A DNA stretch of 32,021 nt from Flavobacteriales bacterium (GTDB taxonomy: Bacteria > Bacteroidota > Bacteroidia > Flavobacteriales > Flavobacteriaceae): assembly GCA_026983815.1 (NCBI GenBank), contig JALSTJ010000415.1, positions 1 through 32,021 of the forward strand. The letters are read 5' to 3'. This document shows, piece by piece, positions 18,495-25,581 of this stretch. The first letter of the stretch is position 1. Each line of letters opens with the position of its first letter. The notes under the pieces were generated by a model. That model made no database searches. It was not told the DNA's origin and saw nothing but the letters and a program-made list of their open reading frames with translations. Position numbers and translations under genes: made by a program.

Positions 18495-18554
18495 AGTAGT
18501 ATTTTTTTCAAACCATAAATATAATAAAAAAATGTATAATAAAAATTTATTTTA

Positions 18555-20153
18555 TTATTTTGCTATATTAACAGCTCTAGTTTCTCTGATTACCGTCACT
18601 TTTACTTGTCCGGGATAGGTCATTTCGGTTTGAATTTTTTGCGTGATTTCAAATGATAATTGTTTAACTTGATCGTCAGTTACTTGTTCACTTTTGACGA
18701 TTACACGCAATTCTCTACCGGCTTGTATTGCATAAGCTTTTTGAACGCCGGGGAAACCGAATGCAATTTGTTCCAACTCTTTTAATCTTTTGAGATAAGA
18801 TTCCAAAATTTGACGTCTAGCACCCGGTCTGGCGCCTGAAATAGCATCTGCTACTTGTACAATTGGAGCATAAAGCGAGGTCATTTCTATTTCATCATGG
18901 TGGGCACCGATTGCATTGACTATATCGGGGCTTTCTCCATAGCGTTCTGCCCATTGCATTCCAAGTAATGCATGAGGCATTTCTGTTTCTTCGGTAGGCA
19001 CTTTTCCAATATCATGTAATAACCCTGCTCTTTTGGCTATTTTTGGATTTAGTCCTAACTCAGCTGCCATAATACTACAAATTTTGGCTACTTCACGTGA
19101 ATGTTGTAAAAGATTTTGTCCGTATGAGGAACGATATTTCATTCTTCCCACAGCTTTGACTAATTCGGGGTGGAGGGAATGAATTCCTAAATCAATAATG
19201 GTTCTTTTACCTATTTCGACAATTTCCTGATCGAGTTGTTTTTCTGTTTTTTTAACTACTTCTTCAATTCTTGCAGGATGTATTCTTCCATCGGTAACCA
19301 ATTTGTGGAGAGACAATCTGGCAATTTCACGTCGGATTGGATCAAAACCTGAAAGTAGGATGCTTTCAGGGGTATCATCTACGATAATTTCTACACCTGT
19401 AGCGGCTTCAATTGCACGAATATTTCGTCCTTCACGTCCGATGATTCGTCCTTTGATTTCATCGGATTCCAAATGGAATGTTGTAACGGTATTTTCAATA
19501 GCTTCTTCAGTTCCGATACGTTGAATGGTTGTAATCACAATTTTTTTGGCTTCTTTTTGCGCTGCCAGTTTGGCTTCTTCCATAGAATCTTGGATGAATT
19601 TCATGGCTTCGGCTTTAGCATCTTCTTTAAGAGACTCAATCAATTCATTTTTGGCTTCTTCTGCAGAATAACCTGAAATTTTTTCAAGTAATTCCAATTG
19701 TTTTTCATGGTGTTTTTTTACCTCTTCTTGTTTTTTTTCAAGAAATATCAATTTTTCATCATACAATTTTTCTTTTTGAGCCAATTCTTCTTTGAGCTTT
19801 TTATTTTGAGCCAATTCGATGGACAAAATACTTTCTTTTTCTTTGTTTTTTTTCTCTAATTCGCTAATTTTTTTCTCACGGTCCAAAACATGTTTTTCAT
19901 GTTTTTCTTTGAGTTCCAAAAATTTTTCTTTGGCTTGAAGAATTTTTTCTTTTTTAAGGGATTCTCCTTCTTTATTGGCAATATCAATAATAGATTTGGC
20001 TTCGTTTTTTGCCTTTAATAGAATATCATCAGCTTTTTTAAAAGCACTATTGATGATGCTTCCAGAGCGTTTTTTGTCAATGAAACCCTTTAAAAAATAG
20101 GTTAAAATAAAACCTAGTATAATTCCGATAATAACATATAAAAATGTTTCCAT
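18555..20153 (-). CDS. rny: Ribonuclease Y
   Basis: A 532-residue protein, the usual length. One N-terminal membrane helix (about 3-22), a long charged coiled coil (about 35-205), a KH RNA-binding domain with GRIIGREGRNIRA (235-247), and an HD domain with His351, the HD pair at 380-381 (LLHDIGK) and Asp436. It is a membrane-anchored endoribonuclease that starts mRNA decay, with metal ions bound by the HD residues. The order zapA - 6S RNA - rny fits flavobacterial genomes. It is separated from the giant adhesin gene downstream by only 60 AT-rich bases; read-through into that gene is possible. Confidence 0.95.
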   Translation of the reverse strand: METFLYVIIGIILGFILTYFLKGFIDKKRSGSIINSAFKKADDILLKAKNEAKSIIDIANKEGESLKKEKILQAKEKFLELKEKHEKHVLDREKKISELEKKNKEKESILSIELAQNKKLKEELAQKEKLYDEKLIFLEKKQEEVKKHHEKQLELLEKISGYSAEEAKNELIESLKEDAKAEAMKFIQDSMEEAKLAAQKEAKKIVITTIQRIGTEEAIENTVTTFHLESDEIKGRIIGREGRNIRAIEAATGVEIIVDDTPESILLSGFDPIRREIARLSLHKLVTDGRIHPARIEEVVKKTEKQLDQEIVEIGKRTIIDLGIHSLHPELVKAVGRMKYRSSYGQNLLQHSREVAKICSIMAAELGLNPKIAKRAGLLHDIGKVPTEETEMPHALLGMQWAERYGESPDIVNAIGAHHDEIEMTSLYAPIVQVADAISGARPGARRQILESYLKRLKELEQIAFGFPGVQKAYAIQAGRELRVIVKSEQVTDDQVKQLSFEITQKIQTEMTYPGQVKVTVIRETRAVNIAK

Positions 20154-20178
20154 AATTGTAATTTTTGTGTTGGTTTAT

Positions 20179-20374
20179 AAAAAAAGCCTGTACCTATTTA
20201 TATTTTTGATTAAACCCCGAATAAACAGGTTTAGGACTAACTTGATGGTCAAACTTCCACTAATCCGAAAAAATACGGAATCCCTAAGGGATTGTGGCTT
20301 GTTTTTGCATCAAAGACTCATCCTTTTTAATTTGTAAGTGTTGAGTTTAACAAAATCAAATAAGCACAGGCAGT
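20179..20374 (-). ncRNA. ssrS: 6S RNA (6S-Flavo type)
   Basis: About 195 nt on the minus strand between zapA and rny. The 5' end GCCTGTGCTTATTT (about 20371-20358) pairs with the 3' end AAATAGGTACAGGC (about 20199-20186), which is followed by seven T (20185-20179), giving a closing stem that doubles as terminator. Inside, AAACAAGCCAC pairs with GTGGAAGTTTG and encloses small hairpins such as AATCCC-TTA-GGGATT and TCCG-TATTTTTT-CGGA. A long stem with an open centre and a terminal hairpin is the 6S shape that mimics an open promoter and binds RNA polymerase. Length, structure and position beside zapA all fit. No clear own promoter was seen, so it may be processed from the zapA transcript. Exact ends are estimates. 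Confidence 0.75.
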
Positions 20375-20401
20375 TTTGTAAATGAATGATCGATTACTAT
20401 T

Positions 20402-20674
20402 TTATATTTTTAATAAATTGTCAAGTTTTTCTTCTAGCAATTTATTATTTAATTTATTATTTTCCTTTTCAAAAATTAATTCTGAAGCTATTTCTATTAA
20501 AATTAATGATAAAATATCCTGAATATCTGTAATAGCAAAATTTTTTTCAGTTTCATTGATTTTTTTTCCAATCAATATCGCCGCTTCTCTTACATATTTT
20601 TCATTTTCAAATAAAACCTTTATAGGGTATTGTCTACCGGCTACATTGATTTGTATTCTGATTTTATCTTCCAA
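20402..20674 (-). CDS. zapA: Cell division protein ZapA
   Basis: A 90-residue protein with the ZapA layout: an N-terminal beta-hairpin head (RIQINVAGRQYPIKV, about 5-19), a helix ending in LIGKKINETE, then a C-terminal coiled coil (about 55-90). ZapA binds FtsZ filaments and cross-links them in the Z ring. It lies 3 bases after the coiled-coil gene upstream and just before the 6S RNA. Similarity is by pattern, but size, head motif and location agree. Confidence 0.85.
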   Translation of the reverse strand: MEDKIRIQINVAGRQYPIKVLFENEKYVREAAILIGKKINETEKNFAITDIQDILSLILIEIASELIFEKENNKLNNKLLEEKLDNLLKI

Positions 20675-20677
20675 TTC

Positions 20678-20974
20678 TTATTCTTTTATTTCTGCTATAC
20701 AAATATTGATTTCTTTTATCAGTTTTTCAATTTTTTTCTTAGCTTCATCATTATTTTTATCGCTGCCTGCGACAAAAGTCTTTGCAATTTTTAATTTTTC
20801 ATAATCTGATTTTAATTCTTGATATTGAAAATTAATTTCTTGCAATTTCTTTTCTTTATTTTCCAACTTTTTTTCAAAGTTAGAAATTTTTTGAGATAAT
20901 TCAAAATTTTGGTGAATTAAGTTTTGGATTTTTATTTCCAAGAAATTTAATTTTTCCAAAATTTGCTTATCCAT
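20678..20974 (-). CDS. Small coiled-coil protein, ZapB-like
   Basis: A 98-residue protein predicted to be one long coiled coil (about 1-70) rich in Lys, Glu and Leu, with a short helical tail (about 75-98: KKKIEKLIKEINICIAEIKE). No enzymatic or targeting motif. It is 3 bases upstream of zapA and certainly in the same transcript. A similar small coiled coil often precedes zapA in flavobacteria. By size and placement it resembles ZapB, the ZapA partner in enterobacteria, but coiled coils give poor evidence of homology, so the function is an inference. Confidence 0.7.
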   Translation of the reverse strand: MDKQILEKLNFLEIKIQNLIHQNFELSQKISNFEKKLENKEKKLQEINFQYQELKSDYEKLKIAKTFVAGSDKNNDEAKKKIEKLIKEINICIAEIKE

Positions 20975-20991
20975 TTTTTTCTTTTATTCTA

Positions 20992-20999
20992 CAAAAATA
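20992..20999 (-). promoter_or_regulatory. -7 element of the coiled coil-zapA-6S transcript
   Basis: The minus strand reads TATTTTTG, an exact TAnnTTTG match, 17 bases before the start codon of the ZapB-like gene. No TTTG is seen at the -33 position. Confidence 0.45.
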
Positions 21000-21089
21000 C
21001 ATTATTTTTTTATTAAACCATATAAAAGACCTATTCATTACATATAATAATTTTTTATAAATAAAGTAATGTTATATTTATAATAACCC

Positions 21090-21097
21090 TATTTTTG
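21090..21097 (+). promoter_or_regulatory. -7 element of the Crp/Fnr-type regulator gene
   Basis: TATTTTTG, an exact TAnnTTTG match, 20 bases before the ATG at 21118. No -33 TTTG at the expected distance. Confidence 0.45.
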
Positions 21098-21117
21098 CAT
21101 AATAAACAATTTTATTT

Positions 21118-21681
21118 ATGGCTATTGAGGATTTTATTAATGAAATTACGCCGCTTCCTGATGATATTTTATTGGAAGTAAAAGAAAAATTTATAAAAAA
21201 AGAATTTTCCAAAGGTGATAAAATAATTGAACAAGGCAAAGTTTGTAAATATCTTTACTTTATTGAACACGGTTTGGCAAGAAGCTATTATATCAATGAA
21301 AAAGGAAAAGATATCACTGTCTGGTTTTTTGCTGAAAATAATGTCATGACTGGTGTTGAAAGTTTTTTTCAACGGAAACCCAGTATGTATGAGATGGAAT
21401 TTTTGGAAAATAGTATTGTCTATGCCATTTCATATCAAAATTTGAATCTGCTTTTTGATAAATATCATGAACTGGAAAGATTTGGTCGTTTATTGTCCAT
21501 TCGATTACTAACTGAAGTTGTAGATAAGCTGATTGCCATGCAATTTCAATCAGCCAAAGAACGATATCAATTCATGATAAATAAGTTTCCCAATATTTCT
21601 TATAGGGCACCACTGGGTCATATCGCTTCATATCTGGGAATTACCCAAGAAACTCTTAGCAGAATACGGGCTCAAATCTGA
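21118..21681 (+). CDS. Crp/Fnr-family transcriptional regulator
   Basis: A 187-residue protein. A cyclic-nucleotide-binding-type beta-barrel spans about 15-115 (FSKGDKIIEQGKVCKYLYFI, then HGLARSYY and DITVWFFAENNV), then the long dimer helix (about 118-145) and a short C-terminal helix-turn-helix, HIASYLGITQETLSRIR (about 168-184). The wing seen in classic CRP is missing; this short form is usual in Bacteroidota. No Cys cluster for an Fe-S centre and no full cAMP-binding signature, so the ligand is unknown. It lies 89 bases before a TolC/HlyD/ABC-2 operon on the same strand, and a palindromic site lies between them, so local control of that operon is likely. Confidence 0.88.
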   Translation: MAIEDFINEITPLPDDILLEVKEKFIKKEFSKGDKIIEQGKVCKYLYFIEHGLARSYYINEKGKDITVWFFAENNVMTGVESFFQRKPSMYEMEFLENSIVYAISYQNLNLLFDKYHELERFGRLLSIRLLTEVVDKLIAMQFQSAKERYQFMINKFPNISYRAPLGHIASYLGITQETLSRIRAQI

Positions 21682-21696
21682 TTTTTTATAAAGTGA

Positions 21697-21720
21697 TTTT
21701 TTTGATTTAGGTCAAAAAAA
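21697..21720. promoter_or_regulatory. Putative Crp/Fnr operator before the efflux operon
   Basis: A perfect 9-bp inverted repeat, TTTTTTTGA (21697-21705), spacer TTTAGG, TCAAAAAAA (21712-21720). The inner TTGA-N6-TCAA core matches the FNR-like half-site arrangement. Its centre (21708.5) lies about 41-44 bases before the predicted transcription start downstream of the -7 box at 21739-21746, the position used by class II activators. The -33 position lacks TTTG, consistent with activator dependence. Regulator identity is inferred from the gene immediately upstream. Confidence 0.5.
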
Positions 21721-21738
21721 ATCTCCTGTCTACATTCA

Positions 21739-21746
21739 TATCTTTG
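21739..21746 (+). promoter_or_regulatory. -7 element of the efflux operon
   Basis: TATCTTTG, an exact TAnnTTTG match, 24 bases before the ATG at 21771. Together with the palindrome at 21697-21720 it forms a plausible activator-dependent promoter. Confidence 0.55.
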
Positions 21747-21770
21747 CATCGTTTTTTAAAAAAGAAAATT

Positions 21771-23147
21771 ATGCAAAGAAAAAGTTATCATATATTTATC
21801 ATATTATTTATGATCTCAGCGGCAGAAATTTATGCCCAAAAAATTCAACCGGATTTAAAATTTTTAATCAATCGTGCAATTAAAAAAAATCATGAAAAAA
21901 AAATAAATAATTTTGAAATTGAACGAACTAAAATCCAACAAAAAAACTTGTGGAATAACTATTTACCTAAACTTTATTTAAATGCATCCTATACAAGACT
22001 CGATAATGATATAAAACTTGATAACAATTTGCAAAAATTGTTGATGGGCACAGAGAAATTATTAATAAAAGAGGCATATGGAATTCCATTTAATACACCG
22101 TTACCGCCGCAAGTTTCTTTAATACCTATACCAAAAATTCAAGATAAAAATATTTTGAAAAGTAGTCTTGATGCCGAATGGTTATTGTTTTCCGGGTTAA
22201 AGATTTCTCAAGCATCTAAAGTGTTGGAACATAAGTCTAAAGCATTGGAATATCAAAATAATATAATTGAAGAACGATTGGTTGGAAAACTAGTCAAAAC
22301 CTATCATCAATTGGCTTTGATTCAATCTACACAACAAGTATTAAATACTATGGATGATTATCTTCAAAAACAAGAAAACTTTGTGTCTAAAGCCAAGAAA
22401 AACGGATTGGCAATAGAACTTGATTTGCAAAAAATTGCTTTGGCTCAACAAAAATTAAAAATAAAACAATTGTCTTTGGAAAATAGCAAGAGATTGGTAT
22501 TGGAAACATTACATCAGATGACGGATATTCCTACAGATAGGCTTAAAACAATGGATATAGGGCTTGATAAAATACTTATCAATTTTGATAAATTGAAAGG
22601 AGAACAACCTTATGAAATGCATGCACTTAATGAAAAATTAACCGCACAAAAATATCAGAAAAAAATGGCTTATACCGCTTATATTCCTAAGTTAATGCTC
22701 AAGGGTCATTATGAGCTACTAAAAGATGATTTAACTATGTTAGATCCAAAATGGTATGTTGGAATAGGTTTGAAATGGGATATTTTTGATGGATTTAAAG
22801 CATGGAATCAATCCAAACAAATCCAATTGCAAGAAAATCAAACCCAAGAAAAAATCAGAGAAGCGGATGAGTTAATACATTTACAACAGTTACAAGCCCA
22901 ATTGAATTATCAAACATCTTTGGAAAAAATTGAGGAAACCAAAAAACAAGTAAAAATTGCAAAATATACCTACCAACTTTCTAAAAAACAATATGAAAAT
23001 GGATTGATCAGTATAACAGATTTACTAAAATCATTAAATGACTTAAAAATAGCTAAATTGGATTATACTAAAGCATTGTATGAAGAAAATAATGCAGCAA
23101 TTGCTTATTTAAAAGCATATGGGAACTTATTGAATATAATTAAATAA
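21771..23147 (+). CDS. TolC-family outer-membrane efflux protein
   Basis: A 458-residue protein with a signal peptide (about 1-23, ending EIYAQ) and the paired structural repeat of the TolC/OEP family: long amphipathic helices rich in Gln/Lys/Leu with a beta-strand pair in each half (LYLNASYTRLDND near 53; MLKGHYELLKDD and KWYVGIGLKWDIFDGF near 310-340). It forms the trimeric outer-membrane channel for the HlyD-type adaptor encoded next (3 bases away). The start was set at ATG 21771. A TTG in the same frame at 21744 overlaps the -7 box and would add nine residues before the signal peptide, so it is unlikely. Confidence 0.9.
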   Translation: MQRKSYHIFIILFMISAAEIYAQKIQPDLKFLINRAIKKNHEKKINNFEIERTKIQQKNLWNNYLPKLYLNASYTRLDNDIKLDNNLQKLLMGTEKLLIKEAYGIPFNTPLPPQVSLIPIPKIQDKNILKSSLDAEWLLFSGLKISQASKVLEHKSKALEYQNNIIEERLVGKLVKTYHQLALIQSTQQVLNTMDDYLQKQENFVSKAKKNGLAIELDLQKIALAQQKLKIKQLSLENSKRLVLETLHQMTDIPTDRLKTMDIGLDKILINFDKLKGEQPYEMHALNEKLTAQKYQKKMAYTAYIPKLMLKGHYELLKDDLTMLDPKWYVGIGLKWDIFDGFKAWNQSKQIQLQENQTQEKIREADELIHLQQLQAQLNYQTSLEKIEETKKQVKIAKYTYQLSKKQYENGLISITDLLKSLNDLKIAKLDYTKALYEENNAAIAYLKAYGNLLNIIK

Positions 23148-23150
23148 AAA

Positions 23151-24116
23151 ATGATAAAAATGAAAAGTATAAAATTAATATTATTAGGATTAATGATCCT
23201 ATTTTTTGGCTCGTGTCAAAATAAAAAAATGACAGATCATAGAGGAAAAATAAAATTTGATAAAATACATATTGCTCCCAAAATAACGGGAAGAGTAAAA
23301 GAAATTAGAGTAAAAGAAGGACAAACTATTCAAAAAGGTGATACTTTGCTCGTATTAGAAGTTCCTGAACTTCAAGCTAAAAAAATGCAAGCTATGGGTG
23401 CATTTCAGGCAGCTAAAGCTCAATTGCAAATGGCATATAATGGGGCTACCATAGAGCAAGTGAAACAAATTGATGGAAAATTAGAAGCAGCACAATCTCA
23501 ATTGGATTTTGCCAAAGAATCTTATGAAAGAATTAAAAATATGTATACAGATTCGCTCGTGCCTTCGCAAAAATATGATGAAGTCAGAATGAAATATCGA
23601 ATGGCTCAAGCACAAGTCAATGCAATAAAAGCTAAAAAGAAAGAGGTTCTAAAAGGAACAAGAAAGGAAGTTATTGCACAAGCTAAAGGACAGTTGAAAA
23701 GAGCTTTGGGAGCTTTGGAAGAGATAAAAACAGCCGAAAATGAAAGATATATCGTTGCGCCACAGGATTTCAGAATTGACCATATCAGTTTACAAAAAGG
23801 CGAATTAGCAACTGCAGGATACACATTAATAAATGGGACTTTATATAATTCAGCTTATTTTAGATTTAGTATTCCCGAGCATAATATTCAACACTTTAAG
23901 GTGGATCAGATTGTGGAATTAACCAATCCGTTTATCAATGAAAAATTAAAAGCTAAAGTAGTAGAAATAAAACCTTTAAATCATTATGCAGATATAACGG
24001 CGCCGGCGACTTCTTATCAGTTGGGTGAAACTGTTTATGAAATGAAATTGATCCCTTTGGATATTCATAAAACAGGAAATTTTAAACAAAACATGACATT
24101 TTTGATTTTAAATTAG
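23151..24116 (+). CDS. HlyD-family periplasmic adaptor, probable lipoprotein
   Basis: A 321-residue membrane-fusion protein. The N-terminus has a hydrophobic segment ending FFGSC (Cys22), a lipobox of the relaxed kind common in Bacteroidota. Then a biotinyl/lipoyl-like domain (IAPKITGRVKEIRVKEGQTI, about 42-61, and KGDTLLVLEVPE), a coiled-coil hairpin (about 80-190), the second lipoyl half and a beta-barrel domain (about 200-320). It would bridge the TolC channel and the ABC-2 permease. It lies 3 bases after tolC and 5 before the permease gene. A second in-frame ATG at 23160 is an alternative start, which would still keep the lipobox. Confidence 0.9.
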   Translation: MIKMKSIKLILLGLMILFFGSCQNKKMTDHRGKIKFDKIHIAPKITGRVKEIRVKEGQTIQKGDTLLVLEVPELQAKKMQAMGAFQAAKAQLQMAYNGATIEQVKQIDGKLEAAQSQLDFAKESYERIKNMYTDSLVPSQKYDEVRMKYRMAQAQVNAIKAKKKEVLKGTRKEVIAQAKGQLKRALGALEEIKTAENERYIVAPQDFRIDHISLQKGELATAGYTLINGTLYNSAYFRFSIPEHNIQHFKVDQIVELTNPFINEKLKAKVVEIKPLNHYADITAPATSYQLGETVYEMKLIPLDIHKTGNFKQNMTFLILN

Positions 24117-24121
24117 AAATA

Positions 24122-25270
24122 ATGAAAAGGACATTTAATTTAATAAAAACAGAATTTAAAAGATTTTTTAACAATGATGTTTTGGTTGCGATTTTCTTTG
24201 GAGCTCCACTGCTTTATGGTATTTTGTTCGGTTTTGTATATCGACAAGCAAAAGTCGTCAATCTTCCTGTGGCTGTGGTAGATATGGATCAATCAGAATT
24301 GTCAGATAAAATTATAGATGCTTTAAATGATAATGAAAATATTGACATAAAAGATGTTTTTTCTTCAACAGCCAATCTCAAAGAAGAGCATTTAAAAAAA
24401 GATTATGTAGCTGTAATAAGAATTCCGGAACATTTTCAAAATCAAATCAACCAGGCAAGACATCCTGAATTATTGATTGAGCTTAATATGAGCAATATTT
24501 TAAATGCAAATTTTGCCAGCAAAAGTATTCAAAGAGTTTTGGGAACATTGAATGCGGGTATTGAAATAGAAGCATTAAAAAAGAAAGGCTTGAATCCTGA
24601 AATAGCCAAAAATAAATTTGAAAGCTTTAAGATTTCTTATCACAAATTATATAATCCCAATAGTAACTATCTGTATTTTATGCTTCCTGCGCTTCTGGGA
24701 GCAATAATGCAGCAAGTGATTTTTTTGGCTATGGCACTGGTTTTTTCACGTGATTTTGAAGATGGGTATTGGAAAAAATTGACTTCTTTTAGCAAAAATC
24801 CATTTTATTTGATTTTTATAAAGTTAATTCCATATTTAATTTTGTCAGCAATAGTTTGGACAATTGTGGGGATTATTTACAATTATTTTGAAATTGCTTT
24901 TAATGTTTTCAATTTCCCTATGTTATGGATTGTTATTCTACTAACACTTGCTGCAATGTTTATAGGTATGTTATTTTCTTTATTAATTCCTAGTCAGTTA
25001 AAAGCTACTGAGTTTCTTATGGTTATCTCAACACCTGCTTTTATTTTGAGTGGTTTTACATGGCCTTTATCTGCTATGCCTAAATGGATAAAATTTATTT
25101 CAAATGCCATTCCCTTGACACATTTTCTACAAGCTTTTAAAAAAATAGCAATATATGGTGGAAGTTTTGGAGCTATTAATTCCCAAATGAAAGCATTACT
25201 TATAATAATCATTGTAAGTTTTACTTTAACATTTTTGGGGTTAGCCCTAAAATTAAAATCAAATGAATAA
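24122..25270 (+). CDS. ABC-2 type permease (YhhJ/YbhS-like)
   Basis: A 382-residue inner-membrane protein. One N-terminal helix (about 20-40), a large periplasmic domain (about 42-175, VAVVDMDQSELSD near its start, typical of the YhgE/Pip-like region), then about five C-terminal helices (about 185-375) with the permease signature FILSGFTWPLSAMP. It would form the inner-membrane part of a tripartite efflux pump with the preceding adaptor and channel. No ATP-binding gene is present in this operon, and no second permease; the gene is followed by a terminator at 25324. Either an ATPase is encoded elsewhere, or the system works in a way not visible here. Confidence 0.88.
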   Translation: MKRTFNLIKTEFKRFFNNDVLVAIFFGAPLLYGILFGFVYRQAKVVNLPVAVVDMDQSELSDKIIDALNDNENIDIKDVFSSTANLKEEHLKKDYVAVIRIPEHFQNQINQARHPELLIELNMSNILNANFASKSIQRVLGTLNAGIEIEALKKKGLNPEIAKNKFESFKISYHKLYNPNSNYLYFMLPALLGAIMQQVIFLAMALVFSRDFEDGYWKKLTSFSKNPFYLIFIKLIPYLILSAIVWTIVGIIYNYFEIAFNVFNFPMLWIVILLTLAAMFIGMLFSLLIPSQLKATEFLMVISTPAFILSGFTWPLSAMPKWIKFISNAIPLTHFLQAFKKIAIYGGSFGAINSQMKALLIIIIVSFTLTFLGLALKLKSNE

Positions 25271-25323
25271 ATCAGTTTATTACAACGTAGTTTTTTTCAT
25301 AGTTAATTAATGTTGTAATCTTT

Positions 25324-25346
25324 GGGGGCAAAAGCCCCCTTTTTTG
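25324..25346 (+). terminator. Rho-independent terminator of the efflux operon
   Basis: GGGGGC-AAAA-GCCCCC followed by six T and a G. A six-pair GC-only stem, unusually GC-rich for this DNA, 54 bases after the permease stop. Confidence 0.95.
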
Positions 25347-25380
25347 TTTATGGATTGAAATTATAAATTCATAAACTAAT

Positions 25381-25472
25381 TTATACCAATTATATAATCT
25401 AATTTAAATAATAGCAAATGACATATTATTTTTACCTCAAAATATTTATCAGATGAAATTACATTGGTATAA
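25381..25472. repeat. Inverted repeat TTATACCAAT/ATTGGTATAA around the start of a small ORF
   Basis: Perfect 10-bp arms at 25381-25390 and 25463-25472, one further pair matching just outside, 72 bases apart. The right arm lies inside the first codons of the 42-codon ORF. The arms resemble ends of a small mobile element, but no target-site duplication was identified. Confidence 0.4.
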
Positions 25473-25581
25473 AATCATCAGAAAAAAAATTCAGAATCTA
25501 TTTGCTTTGCCCAATTTGGATATTCCTGCTAAGGACTTCAGAAAAAGAAGGATATCTACAAGAAATAAGAGTAGTTTATAG
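25453..25581 (+). CDS. Possible small basic protein, 42 residues
   Basis: An ATG-started frame ending in TAG that overlaps the 3' end of the converging VWA gene by six bases. The peptide starts MKLHWYKIIRKKIQNLFALP and has 12 Lys/Arg against 2 Asp, with a basic cluster near the end (KDFRKRRIS). No signal peptide, membrane helix or known motif is visible. No -7 box was found before it, and it lies after the efflux terminator. It could be a real small protein, a remnant of a mobile element, or chance. Confidence 0.3.
   Translation: MKLHWYKIIRKKIQNLFALPNLDIPAKDFRKRRISTRNKSSL

Larger units (their letters stand above)
25271..25575. other. 305-base gap between the efflux operon and the VWA gene
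   Basis: It holds an AT-rich inverted repeat ATTACAAC/GTTGTAAT (25279-25286 and 25312-25319), the strong terminator at 25324-25346, a second inverted repeat TTATACCAAT/ATTGGTATAA (25381-25390 and 25463-25472), and most of a 42-codon ORF. No RNA gene or recognisable promoter was seen. Confidence 0.6.

Noticed and set aside
20402..20432. Sigma-70-like TTGACA followed by TATAAA on the minus strand before the 6S RNA
   Set aside because: The spacer is only about 12 bases, the hexamers are the last codons of zapA, and this phylum does not use that consensus.
25381..25581. Insertion sequence or MITE after the efflux operon
   Set aside because: Only one pair of 10-bp arms, no target duplication identified and no transposase; kept as an inverted repeat only.
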